From positions 1-64,000 of the forward strand of contig NZ_JACXAD010000014.1 in the NCBI RefSeq assembly GCF_014699115.1: a stretch of DNA of 64,000 bases, read 5' to 3'. The notes beneath the pieces are model-generated. The model was given only the letters and a program-made list of their open reading frames with translations, did not search any database and was not told the DNA's origin. A program made the position numbers and the translations under genes. This document shows, piece after piece, positions 16,742-25,568 of this stretch; the first letter of the stretch is position 1, and each line of letters opens with the position of its first letter. The DNA is from Hymenobacter montanus. Lineage in GTDB: Bacteria; Bacteroidota; Bacteroidia; Cytophagales; Hymenobacteraceae.

Positions 16742-19375
16742 TCAGCTGCGGGGCTGGAGGAGCTTGGCAATCAGCCCCGTCCAGCCGGTTTGGTGGCTGG
16801 CGCCGAGGCCCTGGCCGGTGTCGCCGTGGAAGTACTCGTGGAAAAGCAGGTAGTCGCGGAAGTGTGGGTCGTGTTGCAGGTGCTGGTCGGGCCCCAGGGC
16901 GGGGCGCTCACCGGCCTCGTTGCGCAAAAACAGCTTGGTGAGGCGGCCACTCAGGGCATCGGCAATCTCGAGTAGGGTGGAGTACTGGCCCGAGCGGGTA
17001 GGGTACTCCACCTTGAATTCGTCGCCGTAGTAATGGTGAAAACGCTGCAGGCTCTCGATCAGCAGGAAATTGGTGGGCAGCCACACGGGCCCGCGCCAGT
17101 TGGAATTGCCCCCGAACAGGTCCGTTTCCGACTCACCCGGCTCGTAGCCTAGGGAGAGGTCCCGGCCGCCGTATAGCAGGCGGCAGGGATGGTCCTGGTG
17201 GTATTTCGATAGCGACCGGATGCCGTAGTCGGAAAGGAACTCGGCCTCGTCCAGGGCCCGGGCCAGCAAGCACTTCATCCGGTGCCCGCGCAGCAGCGAA
17301 AGCAAGTGGGCGTCGCCCTGGCCCGGCTGCTGCCAGCGCGACACCAGGCTGGCCAGGTAGGGGCGGTTGGCCAGAAACCAGTTGAGCCGAGCCACGAACT
17401 GCGGCACCGACTTCAGCACCTCGTCGTCGAGCACCTCCACGGCAAAGAGCGGAATCAGCCCCACCAGCGAGCGGGTGCGGAGGAACTGCCGGCCGTGCTC
17501 GGGGGTGTGGAGGACGTCGTAGTAAAACTCATCTTTTTCGTCCCACAGGTCTAAGTCACCGTCCCCCATGTTGGTCATGGCCCCGGCAATGTAGAGGAAG
17601 TGCTCGAAAAACTTGCTGGCTAAATCCTGGTACACCGGCCGGGTCTGAGCCAGCTCCAGAGCAATGCGCATCATGTTCAGCGCGTACATGGCCACCCACG
17701 CCGTGCCGTCGGCCTGCTCGATGTAGGAGCCCGGGAGCAGCGGGGCCGACCGGTCGAACAGCCCGATATTGTCGAGCCCCAAAAAGCCGCCCTCAAACAC
17801 GTTGCGCCCGCTGCGGTCTTTGCGGTTCACCCACCACGTGAAGTTGAGCAGCAGCCGATGAAATACCGTGGCCAGAAAGTCGAGGTCGCCGGAGCCGTCG
17901 TGCTGCTTCTGGTCCATCTTATACACTCGCCAAGTGGCCCAGGCGTGTACGGGCGGGTTGGTGTCGCTCAGGTTCCACTCGTAGGCTGGCAGCTGGCCGT
18001 TGGGGTGCATGTACCAGTCCTGGCACAGCAGCCGCAGCTGGTGCTTGGCAAACCCGGCGTCAAGCTGAGCCAATGGCACGCAATGAAACGCCAGGTCCCA
18101 GGCCGCATACCAGGGGTATTCCCACTTGTCGGGCATCGAGATGATGTCGGCGTTATTCAGGTGCTTCCAGCCGGCATTGCGGCCGTGCTGACGGGCCGCG
18201 GGTGGGGGTGGGGTGGCGGGGTCACCCGCCAGCCACTCGGGTACGTCGTAATAGTAAAACTGCTTGCTCCAGAGCATGCCGGCCCAAGCCTGGCGCTGCA
18301 CCCGGCGCGCGTCCTCACTAACCAGGTCGGCCTGGAGGGCGGCGTAATACTCATCGGCCTCGTGCCGACGCTGACGCACTAGCTGGTCGAAATCCTCGAA
18401 TGGCTCGGTCAGGTTAGGCGGCCCCAGCCGCACCCGCACCGTGTGGGTGGCTCCGGCCGCGAGGGTCAGCACGTAGTGGGCCGCCGCCTTGGTGCCGGTT
18501 TGCGCGGGGTTAACGGCGGCGCGGCTCCCTTGCACCACGTAGTCGTTGATGCCGTCCTTGAAGTGCTTACCTCCCGACCGGCTCGGCGCACCGTATAGGC
18601 GTTGGGTATTGGTTTCGTTGTCGCAAAAGAGTAGGTCTGGTGCCTGGCCGCAGTAGAGGCACAGCCCCCCCAGGCCCTGGTGCTCCGCGGCAATGGCCTG
18701 GCCGTTCTGGGTGGCTTCGAGCAGGGGGCGGTAGGGGTCGTGGCCCCAGGCCCAGGTATTGCGGAACCAGAGCTGCGGCAGCACGTGTACCGTGGCCGCC
18801 TCGGGGCCGCGGTTGCTCACGCTGATTTGCATGAGCAAGTCGGTGGGCTCGACTTTGGCGTACTCCACGCAGACGTCGAAGTACCGGTTACCCTGAAAAA
18901 TGGCCGTATCCAGCAGCTCAAACTCGGGCTGGGCGCGGTTGCGGCGGGCATTTTCCTCCACCAGCCAGGCGTAGGGGAATGCCTGCTGCGGATACTTGTA
19001 GAGCAGCTTTTGGTAGGAGTGGGTGGGCAGGTTGTCGAGGTAGTAGTACACTTCCTTCACGTCCTCGCCATGATTGCCCTCGGGCCCGCTCAGCCCAAAC
19101 AGCCGCTCCTTGAGGATAGGGTCCTGGCCGTTCCAGAGGCCTAACGACAGGCAGAGCAGTTGCTGGTCGTCCGACACGCCGGCCAGTCCGTCTTCGCCCC
19201 AGCGGTAAGCGTAGGAGCGGGCCATGTCGTGCGTACAATACCCCCAGGCCTGGCCGTCGGCCGAGTAGTCCTCGCGCACCGTGCCCCACTGCCGTTCCGA
19301 GAGGTAGGGGCCAAATTTGCGCCACGGGGCTTGGTGCGCATTGGCGTCGGCCAAGCGTTGGTGTTCGGCAGTCAC
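16742..19375 (-). CDS. Large glucosidase, GH63/MGH1-like
   Basis: An 877-residue protein lacking a signal peptide. Blocks such as WGTVREDYSADGQAWGYCTHDMARSYAYRWGEDG, WEYPWYAAWDLAFHCVPLAQLDAGFAK, LPAYEWNLSDTNPPVHAWA and GPVWLPTNFLLIESLQRFHHYYG are those of bacterial proteins annotated as glucosidase, with an (alpha/alpha)6 barrel related to mannosylglycerate hydrolase and GH63. Acidic residues in AAWDLA and the terminal EYF region are likely catalytic. Translation starts at GTG 19375. The next gene upstream on the same strand is a glucose-dehydrogenase-like SDR, which suggests hydrolysis of an alpha-glucoside followed by glucose oxidation. The substrate is unknown. Confidence 0.87.
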   Translation of the reverse strand: MTAEHQRLADANAHQAPWRKFGPYLSERQWGTVREDYSADGQAWGYCTHDMARSYAYRWGEDGLAGVSDDQQLLCLSLGLWNGQDPILKERLFGLSGPEGNHGEDVKEVYYYLDNLPTHSYQKLLYKYPQQAFPYAWLVEENARRNRAQPEFELLDTAIFQGNRYFDVCVEYAKVEPTDLLMQISVSNRGPEAATVHVLPQLWFRNTWAWGHDPYRPLLEATQNGQAIAAEHQGLGGLCLYCGQAPDLLFCDNETNTQRLYGAPSRSGGKHFKDGINDYVVQGSRAAVNPAQTGTKAAAHYVLTLAAGATHTVRVRLGPPNLTEPFEDFDQLVRQRRHEADEYYAALQADLVSEDARRVQRQAWAGMLWSKQFYYYDVPEWLAGDPATPPPPAARQHGRNAGWKHLNNADIISMPDKWEYPWYAAWDLAFHCVPLAQLDAGFAKHQLRLLCQDWYMHPNGQLPAYEWNLSDTNPPVHAWATWRVYKMDQKQHDGSGDLDFLATVFHRLLLNFTWWVNRKDRSGRNVFEGGFLGLDNIGLFDRSAPLLPGSYIEQADGTAWVAMYALNMMRIALELAQTRPVYQDLASKFFEHFLYIAGAMTNMGDGDLDLWDEKDEFYYDVLHTPEHGRQFLRTRSLVGLIPLFAVEVLDDEVLKSVPQFVARLNWFLANRPYLASLVSRWQQPGQGDAHLLSLLRGHRMKCLLARALDEAEFLSDYGIRSLSKYHQDHPCRLLYGGRDLSLGYEPGESETDLFGGNSNWRGPVWLPTNFLLIESLQRFHHYYGDEFKVEYPTRSGQYSTLLEIADALSGRLTKLFLRNEAGERPALGPDQHLQHDPHFRDYLLFHEYFHGDTGQGLGASHQTGWTGLIAKLLQPRS

Positions 19376-19379
19376 TGAT

Positions 19380-19612
19380 TTTGAATTAAAAATTGAGAAT
19401 TAAAAATTAAAAATTATTGGGGAGTTGGCTATCATAAATAGCATGAATATTCTCAAAATAGCTTGGCCGCTTATTTTGAATTAAAAATTAAAAAAAGAGG
19501 ATTGAATTATCGCAAATAATATAGATGTTCTAAAACTAGCTTAAAATGCCAGAAATGCCAGTCTAACCGGTTAAAGATATTTTTAATTTTTAATTCTCAA
19601 TTTTTAATTAAC
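19380..19612. repeat. AT-rich palindromic repeat, copy 3, with tandem duplication
   Basis: Complementary AT-rich arms (about 19380-19417 and 19577-19612, containing AATTAAAAATTGAGAATT) enclose about 160 bases. Inside, a second partial copy at 19477-19495 lies about 96 bases after the first. The adjoining sequence (CATAAATA..TTCT..AGCTT and GCAAATAA..TTCT..AGCTT) is also imperfectly repeated at that period. It separates the glucosidase and SDR genes, so a shared transcript would have to cross it. Confidence 0.68.
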
Positions 19613-19619
19613 TCATACC

Positions 19620-20432
19620 TCAGCCGCCCGACTCAAAACCGGGGTAGAGCAGCATGCCGCCGTCGGCGAAAATGGTGGTACCGGTGATATAGTCGGCTTC
19701 GTCGGAGGCCAGCCAGGCGGCCACCCGGGCTATGTCCTCCGGCTCGCCGATGCGACCGTAAGGAATGAGGCGCAGCAGGTCCCGCTCCTCCTCGGGCGTG
19801 TCGCGGGCCTCCTGGTTGATGGGCGTGGCAATGGCGCCGGGCCCAATGCTGTTAACCCGGATTCGGTGGGGGGCCAGCTCCTGAGCCATGCTTTTCATGA
19901 GCAGCATGACGCCGCCCTTGCTGGCGGCGTAGTTGACGTGGCCCGCCCAGGGAATAACCTCGTGCACGCTGCTCATGCAGATGATCTTGCCGGCGGCTTT
20001 GGAAATCGCGGGCTGCACGCCCCGGCGCACGAACTCCCGGGCCGCCTCGCGGGCGCACAAAAACTGCCCGGTTAGGTTCACGTCGATGACCTTCTGCCAC
20101 TGGGCCAGGCTCATGTCGAGAAAATTGGCGTCCTGCTGCAGGCCGGCATTGGCCACCAGGATGTGCACCGTGCCGTAGCGCTCAATCGTTTGAGCGAACA
20201 TGGCCTGCACCTGGTCCTCGCGGCTTACGTCGGCGTGCACGCTGAAGGCCCGGCCACCGGCCTGCTCGATGCTCTGCACCACGTCGTCGGCCCCCTCGGC
20301 ATGGCCGGAGTAGTTGACGGCCACGGCAGCCCCGGCCGCGGCCAGGGCTTTGGCTACCGCCGCTCCAATGCCGGAGCTGGCGCCGGTCACGATGGCTACT
20401 TGATTGGCCAGGGGTTGTGAGGAATTATTCAT
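19620..20432 (-). CDS. SDR oxidoreductase, glucose 1-dehydrogenase-like
   Basis: A 270-residue short-chain dehydrogenase. The cofactor motif TGASSGIG lies near residues 17-24, NAG follows NILVANAGLQQD, and the catalytic Ser-Tyr-Lys set is seen in ICMSSVHEVIPWAGHVNYAASKGG. The GPGAIATPINQEA segment and C-terminal GTTIFADGGMLLYPGF match bacterial glucose 1-dehydrogenases (EC 1.1.1.47) closely. I start at ATG 20432 (MNNSSQPL); the frame is open 82 codons further upstream, but that extension lacks coding character. Downstream lies the glucosidase. Oxidation of glucose to gluconolactone is likely but SDR specificity is difficult to assign. Confidence 0.85.
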   Translation of the reverse strand: MNNSSQPLANQVAIVTGASSGIGAAVAKALAAAGAAVAVNYSGHAEGADDVVQSIEQAGGRAFSVHADVSREDQVQAMFAQTIERYGTVHILVANAGLQQDANFLDMSLAQWQKVIDVNLTGQFLCAREAAREFVRRGVQPAISKAAGKIICMSSVHEVIPWAGHVNYAASKGGVMLLMKSMAQELAPHRIRVNSIGPGAIATPINQEARDTPEEERDLLRLIPYGRIGEPEDIARVAAWLASDEADYITGTTIFADGGMLLYPGFESGG

Positions 20433-20801
20433 ATGCGAAACGAATGAACAGAGAAAGAATAAACTGGCAGTAGCCGAGCGGCTTGCTGGCGGGGAGCATT
20501 TATTGCCCCGGTGACGAGGCTTTAAACGGCGCCCAGAAAAAAGGGTGGTGGATAGCCTGACGAATTCTCTGGGACAAGCAGCTTTAAACGGCGCCCAGGA
20601 AAAAGGCGGCCCCGCCCGGCAGCGCCTAGCTAAGATGTTGAAGGATAGGGTATCGGCCCCCTGCCTGTCGGGCAGCACCAGGTAAGAGACCGGAGGTGGG
20701 TAGGTAAAAGCCTATACCAGGGCGCGACCGGAAGGAGCAGAGCATGGCGAAAAAGCGGCAGCCGGCGCGCTAGGCCGGAGTAAATGAAAAAGTAACGCAA
20801 C

Positions 20802-20836
20802 AAAAAGCCCACCCCTGGCCGATGCCAGGGGTGGGC
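20802..20836 (-). terminator. Rho-independent terminator after the fasciclin gene
   Basis: A perfect 12-base-pair stem (20807-20818 with 20825-20836; GCCCACCCCTGG) and a 6-base loop. On the minus strand it is followed by TTTTT (20806-20802). It begins 17 bases past the fasciclin stop codon. Confidence 0.9.
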
Positions 20837-20852
20837 TCGCTTTAACTTAGAA

Positions 20853-21866
20853 CTAGGGGCGTAGCACGCGGTCAATTACATGGACTACACCATTGACAGC
20901 CAGTAGATTGGGGTTTACTACGGTGGCACTGCCGGTGGTATTGCCGCTGCCACTTACCGTTAAGCCGGTGCTGCTCATACCCACCGTCACGGTGCCGCCC
21001 AGCGTAGGCAATGCGCCGGTCCTCAGGTCAGGAGAGAAGGCGCGGCTACTCACCACGTGCAGCCGGAGAATGGGCAAGAGCGTAGCATCCGGCACATCGC
21101 TCAGGTTCGTGGCCATGAGCTGGGGGAGCAGGGCTCGAAACGCGGCGTCGGTCGGAGCAAACACCGTTAGATTAGCGGCCGGGTTGTTGACTGCGGCGAG
21201 CAGCTCGGCGGCGGCGGGGCGCTGCAGGGCGGCCAGCAGGAGCGTAAATTCGGGTGCGGGGCCACTAGCGGCCGCTACCACGAGCTCGGAGATCCTACGG
21301 GTGGGCGGCAGCAGCACCTTGTCGATGGCGTGGATAATCCCGTTGCTGGCTGCCAGATCATCGGATGCTATGCGGGCGACACCATTAAGGGTGATGGTGC
21401 TCCCGTTTTTTGAGACGTACACCGTGTTGTCGTTGATGCCAGTTGAAGCGGGTTTAGCCGTAGTCTGGGTGCTGGCACCAGCCGGGAAGTCAGTGGCCGG
21501 CTTACGGCCGGGCAGCACGTGGTACAGCAGAATACCGCGCAGGGTGGCAATCTGACCTGCGTCGGTGATGGCCGCGATGTTATCCGCTGTATTGTACGGC
21601 GCGGGCAGTTGCGTAAACGCGGCGTTGGTCGGCGCCAACACGGTGAAGAGGTCCCCGCCGCTGAGCGTACCGGCTAAGTCGGCTTTTGTAATGGCGGCCA
21701 CCAGAATCGAAAAGACGGGATTGCTTTGCGCCACCTGCACGATGTTTTGCGGGGGCTGAGGGTCGTCTTTTTTGTCTTTGCAGCTAGTAGCCGCAAAGCC
21801 AACCAGGGCGACCAGCACCAAGGACAAGCGCCGGAACGATAGGAGAGGGTAATAGGGAAATGTCAT
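20853..21866 (-). CDS. Lipoprotein with two fasciclin (FAS1) domains
   Basis: A 337-residue secreted lipoprotein. The signal peptide (LSLVLVALVGFAATSC) places the lipidated cysteine at residue 29, followed by DKKDDPQPP. Two FAS1 domains follow: the first carries FTVLAPTNAAFTQLP, ILLYHVLPGRK and GIIHAIDKVLLPP; the second carries LTVFAPTDAAFRALLP, LRLHVVSSRAF and GVVHVIDRVLRP. FAS1 domains mediate adhesion and matrix binding. The ATG at 21866 is chosen because the signal peptide begins there; 25 upstream in-frame codons lack that character. The gene is single, with its own terminator. Confidence 0.93.
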   Translation of the reverse strand: MTFPYYPLLSFRRLSLVLVALVGFAATSCKDKKDDPQPPQNIVQVAQSNPVFSILVAAITKADLAGTLSGGDLFTVLAPTNAAFTQLPAPYNTADNIAAITDAGQIATLRGILLYHVLPGRKPATDFPAGASTQTTAKPASTGINDNTVYVSKNGSTITLNGVARIASDDLAASNGIIHAIDKVLLPPTRRISELVVAAASGPAPEFTLLLAALQRPAAAELLAAVNNPAANLTVFAPTDAAFRALLPQLMATNLSDVPDATLLPILRLHVVSSRAFSPDLRTGALPTLGGTVTVGMSSTGLTVSGSGNTTGSATVVNPNLLAVNGVVHVIDRVLRP

Positions 21867-22674
21867 AAGAAACAGCAGTGAGGGGTGGGATAATGAATTT
21901 GCTTTGCCGGGTAAACTGCGATCTAGCGAACCAATATACACTACCTGGCCCCAACCAATAGATTTCCGGGGGTACCACCTAAAGCCGGAATGAGCCGGCG
22001 CTGTTTCGGGACGGCCCCGTCAGAGCGACGTGCTCAGCCCCGACAACTAAGAGCTGGTGCACTTTTCCCAGTTCAGAGACTTATGCACGGGCTCATACGG
22101 CTATATTCACCTCAGCTGCTGCAGGACCGGTAATCATCAGGCCATGGGGATGGCGCTCCAGAGCTGCGAATCGTCGGCCCATTACTTCAAATTATATAAT
22201 CAAGCTATTTAGCGTGGTGAGTTTGCGTATATAGGCGCGATTTGCTCGAGTAGCTTAAAGCAGATTTTTAGAGCTTATTCCAAACTGGAATTTGAAGCTG
22301 ACCCGCCGGCGGGGCCTTCGGCTTGTGACGGCCCGGCCTCGGTGTGCTGTTGGCCGGTCTGTGCCGGAGCTCTTTCCGGAGGCTGCCCTATGCAAGCAGT
22401 GGAATCAGAGCCCTTTATCGCAACTTGGTTAAACCACAGTACCGCGTTTTAGGTATTATGTCAATAACTTTGTGCACCATACATATGAATCATTTATTGC
22501 CCCATATCCTCCGCGCTAACCGGCGCAGCCCCGCCATTAGAGGCTATTCGCCCGCACCATCCCAATGATGTAGTTAGGGGCAAACAATAGTCGGTCGGCT
22601 GCCGCAACGAAGCCGGTGGGAGCCAGCGCTGGTGTTACGTAGGCTAGCAAACCAGCAAAAAACTTTGAATAGTG
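21867..22674. other. Long intergenic region with a possible promoter
   Basis: About 800 bases between divergent genes. No conserved protein is visible. A TAACTTTG element at 22465-22472 matches the Bacteroidota -7 consensus. It precedes a 27-codon frame (ATG 22485, stop 22566-22568) with no recognisable product. The stretch 22000-22200 is GC-poor relative to genes and may be decayed coding DNA, but I could not reconstruct a frame. Confidence 0.4.
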
Positions 22675-23319
22675 ATGAAAAGAACCTTACTAATTGCCGC
22701 CAGCCTGGGCTTAATTGGCATAGTCGCCTTTGCCAATAGCTGGTGGGGAAAATACGAGAGCCAGGCCGTAACTCTGGCCCTGGTAGCCGATTCCCTAGCT
22801 ACCCGCGATGCCGGGCAAGAAGCTACGAGCCGCCTGCGTACGGGTTTGATTAGCGCGGGTGGCGACCAGCCGCTGCTAGCGCGTACTTCAGGCCGGGTGA
22901 AAAGCGTATTTTTCATGGGCGGTGAGTACGTACACCAGGGCGACATCCTGGCCAAGCTTGTCAACTACTCTTTCGTTATCGCCCCGCGCAGTGGCTTTCT
23001 GGGCCAGAGCCAGATAGTTGAAGGGCAATACCTGACGCCTACGACCCTGGTGACCACTATCTCGAGGCGTAGCCATTTGGTAGTGGCTCTCGATTCGTTG
23101 CCCGACAGCCAGGAGAGCTACCGGCCTGGCGACTCGGTACGAGTGTGGGTGCCAACCCGGCCCACCCGGGTGGTAACGGGCGTAGTGGCCCCCAAGTCCC
23201 CAACTGGCACGGGCACTCCGTCGGTAGAAGTCCTGCTCGGACCAGGTGCTCCTTTCCGCTTGGGCGAGCGCGCCCGTGTGCAGTTGCGGCCAACTCGCCC
23301 AGTGGCCGTTGCCGAGTAG
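22675..23319 (+). CDS. Short HlyD-like/biotinyl-lipoyl protein
   Basis: A 214-residue protein with an N-terminal membrane anchor or signal (LLIAASLGLIGIVAFANSWW). Two half-lipoyl segments follow almost back to back: LLARTSGRVKSVFFMGGEYVHQGDILAKLVN and FVIAPRSGFLGQSQIVEGQYL. A beta-barrel-like segment (YRPGDSVRVWVPTRPTRVVTGVV) follows. This is the plan of efflux adaptors, but the coiled-coil hairpin is missing and no pump gene is adjacent. It may be an orphan minimal adaptor or a reduced derivative. An ATG at 22675 overlaps an in-frame GTG one codon earlier. Confidence 0.7.
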   Translation: MKRTLLIAASLGLIGIVAFANSWWGKYESQAVTLALVADSLATRDAGQEATSRLRTGLISAGGDQPLLARTSGRVKSVFFMGGEYVHQGDILAKLVNYSFVIAPRSGFLGQSQIVEGQYLTPTTLVTTISRRSHLVVALDSLPDSQESYRPGDSVRVWVPTRPTRVVTGVVAPKSPTGTGTPSVEVLLGPGAPFRLGERARVQLRPTRPVAVAE

Positions 23320-23914
23320 CCTACCCGCTGAGTGGCTTGATGCTACCTTGATAGCCCTGGTCGACATGGCCACGCCCGTCAGCATGCGTGCTAGCCACAG
23401 TATGGCCCGGCCCGTGTGGCCGTTGCCACTGCTCGGCTAGGCGAGCCATGTTGAATGGGCAGGATCGACCACTTCAGGCCAGGCATCAGCTACACCATTC
23501 TTAACAGAAGCGCTTCCACCGCCTCAGTGGACTGTAAGGAAGGGCCTCCATTCGTACCCACTTATACTTGTCCTGCCTATGTGATATGGGATTATAGCGG
23601 TAATTACTAGCCAAGGATACCGCCGGCCGGTAGTTTGAGCCAGCATTAAGGTCATGCAAGAACTAAAGATCGTTCCCCGCTGATGGGCATCCAGCTGCGC
23701 CCAGATACAAAATCGTGCGTATATTTCTGGCAAATCAGCGGCGAGTACTGATGCTCTTTGTATCGATCATAAACCATAAAATTAAAATTATATTTTGCTG
23801 TTAGCGGCGCTCTGGCTGGCCTTCAATGCCTGGTAACCAGTTGGCTCGATTAAAAGAATATTTGTAATTCATCCGTGTTTTTATATATTATAAATTAAGT
23901 TATATACTAGTGTA
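23320..23914. other. Intergenic region, no gene seen
   Basis: Nearly 600 bases without a supported gene. A short hairpin GCTCG-n-CGAGC followed by CATGTTG (23429-23454) shares the 15-base string AGGCGAGCCATGTTG with 32353-32367. The last 100 bases are very AT-rich and probably carry the promoter of the small gene at 23915. Confidence 0.45.
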
Positions 23915-24136
23915 ATGGAACAACAATTCTCTATCCTGATGACTACGCAGGGCCGCCAGCGTGCGCTCACTGCAGCAATGAACATCACCCGAGGCACAGC
24001 GCTAGCGCCAATGGAGTATGAGCAGCAGCTTCTCAATCAGTTTGTGAGCGGTGAATTGACAATCGACGATGTGCTTACCCTCCTGGAGGCCCAGGAACGG
24101 ACGCGGATGCCCACCGCTTTGCCCCCGAGCAACTGA
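23915..24136 (+). CDS. Small hypothetical protein (VbhA-antitoxin-like helix pair)
   Basis: A 73-residue acidic protein preceded by an AT-rich leader. The segment YEQQLLNQFVSGELTIDDVLTLLEAQER resembles the short two-helix antitoxin/VbhA-type domain common in Bacteroidota small proteins. However, the S/T-xxx-E-G inhibitory motif that would identify a Fic antitoxin is absent, and no Fic or other toxin gene is next to it. The codon use and AT-rich promoter suggest a real, independently expressed gene. Its function is unknown. Confidence 0.55.
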   Translation: MEQQFSILMTTQGRQRALTAAMNITRGTALAPMEYEQQLLNQFVSGELTIDDVLTLLEAQERTRMPTALPPSN

Positions 24137-24770
24137 GATCGTAGAAGGATAGGGAAAGAGGAGTTGGGACACGTCTGTGCTACTCAGCCCGCTAGCAAAG
24201 TGCTGGCGTGCGTCTGCGACGGCTTGCTCGCGCGGCCCGGCCTCATGTACTGCCCGCGTCTGTAAGGTGAAACCTGCCGGTACCGCGCCACAGCCGCGCG
24301 CCGGTATCACCCAGCGCCACTCTTAATCATAACCGACTTTCTCTAACCCCTTATAAGTGCAGAACAATGGCGAGGGCACGGCCCTTCAGGTAGCCCTTTA
24401 CTGCTGGGGCATGTGCCCGGTTAACCCATCAAAATAGTTTCTATTTCACCCTCAAGTAGCCCTGGATTGCCGGGGCACCTTTGGCTAGCTTAAAAAAGGC
24501 TATCTCGTGGGGGCCCGGACCACGGATTAGGACGTATAAAATCCAGGTCCTGGACTTGCATAATTTTGTTTCTGGCGGATGCCTGTATTACGCGGTCAAT
24601 TGTGCTTTAATGCCTGGATATCCGATATATCTGTTGCCCTCGACTGCTTTCGGTGGCAGGAGCTTGTCGCCATTGGAAAACATTGCGTGCTCAAAGCAGT
24701 AAAGGAACAATCCAGCCGCTTCCGGGTAATCCCTTATTTTTGCGGTTGACTATATTCAATCCGGCCTGGT
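24137..24770. other. Intergenic region with a diverged direct repeat
   Basis: No protein-coding gene is supported. Two 32-base segments (24383-24414 and 24449-24480) align with about 24 identities, both containing CAGGTAGCCCT or CAAGTAGCCCT and then GGGGCA. A TAATTTTG box lies at 24561-24568 and a TATTTTTG box at 24735-24742, both good Bacteroidota -7 matches; the second serves the gene at 24771. Confidence 0.45.
24735..24742 (+). promoter_or_regulatory. -7 promoter element (TATTTTTG)
   Basis: An exact TAnnTTTG match 29 bases before the ATG at 24771, so the transcript would have a short leader. No clear -33 box was identified. Confidence 0.55.
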
Positions 24771-25256
24771 ATGTTCCGTCACGTGTTGCCCCTTCGCCGT
24801 TTGCTGGCGACGAGCTTTCTGCTCGTCTTCGTGAACGTGCTCGCGGGGCAGTGCTGGTGCGCGACCACCAACCCGGCATCGGCCGCGCCCGCGCTGGTGG
24901 CCAAGGTCAGCACGCCGGAAAAGCCGGCGCATCCCGGGTGCCCCGGGCATGGCAAGCCAGGGGCTAAGCAGACGCCGGCCCAGGGCAAGCATGCCCAACA
25001 GCCGACCAAGCCCCTAGACAAACACGGCTGCTGCAAAGACAACTCCGCCTCGGTTCTCGCGTCGCTGACGACGCCCGGTGAAAAGCACCTGCTGGCGGCA
25101 CCCGCGCCGGCTCTATTGCCGGCCGGCAACGACTTTTTCTTCCGGCCCGCCGCCGGCCGGTGGAACCGCACCCAGGCGGTAATTCTGGTGCTGCGGGAGC
25201 ACCTGCCTCCCAAAATACCCGACATCCGCATTTTCATCCAGTCGCTGACTGTCTGA
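24771..25256 (+). CDS. Secreted Cys/His-rich protein, HYC_CC_PP-like
   Basis: A 161-residue exported protein. The signal peptide is LLATSFLLVFVNVLAGQCWCA. The mature part has a His/Cys/Pro/Lys-rich stretch (HPGCPGHGKPG...HAQQ), a central HGCCKDN motif and a conserved-looking end, LPPKIPDIRIFIQSL. The pattern of an early cysteine, a CC pair and a terminal PP segment is that of the small HYC_CC_PP proteins found next to metal-efflux genes in Bacteroidota. Here too a metal-binding lipoprotein and an efflux relic follow. Periplasmic copper or other soft-metal binding is likely, by inference. A -7 TATTTTTG box lies just upstream. Confidence 0.65.
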   Translation: MFRHVLPLRRLLATSFLLVFVNVLAGQCWCATTNPASAAPALVAKVSTPEKPAHPGCPGHGKPGAKQTPAQGKHAQQPTKPLDKHGCCKDNSASVLASLTTPGEKHLLAAPAPALLPAGNDFFFRPAAGRWNRTQAVILVLREHLPPKIPDIRIFIQSLTV

Positions 25257-25271
25257 TTTCTTCGACGCGCT

Positions 25272-25317
25272 AAGGCTCGTGTCGGCATAGCTATGCTATG
25301 TTCGGGGCGGGCCTTTT
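25272..25317 (+). terminator. Probable terminator
   Basis: An imperfect hairpin whose arms begin AAGGC and end GCCTTTT, with a CATAGC..GCTATG inner stem. It starts 16 bases after the stop of the Cys/His-rich gene. The T tract is short (four), so efficiency may be moderate. The rest of the 25257-25568 gap shows no gene. Confidence 0.6.
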
Positions 25318-25568
25318 CGCTTGTCCATGGCGCCGCCCAAGCCGGCGTTTCTCCTCCACTTTCCGGGGTTACCCGCCAACAATGAAAGATTGCGGCAAGT
25401 CGGTAGTGGGTCCACCATCCCGTGGGGTCGCTTCGCCGGCGGTTAGCTGGTATGTTCCCCTCTCTGCCAGCTACTAACGTGGCCTTCGTGCCCGGGTAGC
25501 GAATGTCAGCCTAAGCGCGCCGCTTCCCCCTCAATTACTGTTTATTTCCTAATCAATGCTCTTCTTCA

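Noticed and set aside
16228..16941. A 237-codon plus-strand frame between the antiporter and glucosidase
   Set aside because: It overlaps the ends of two confident minus-strand genes, its composition changes along the length, and it matches no protein pattern.
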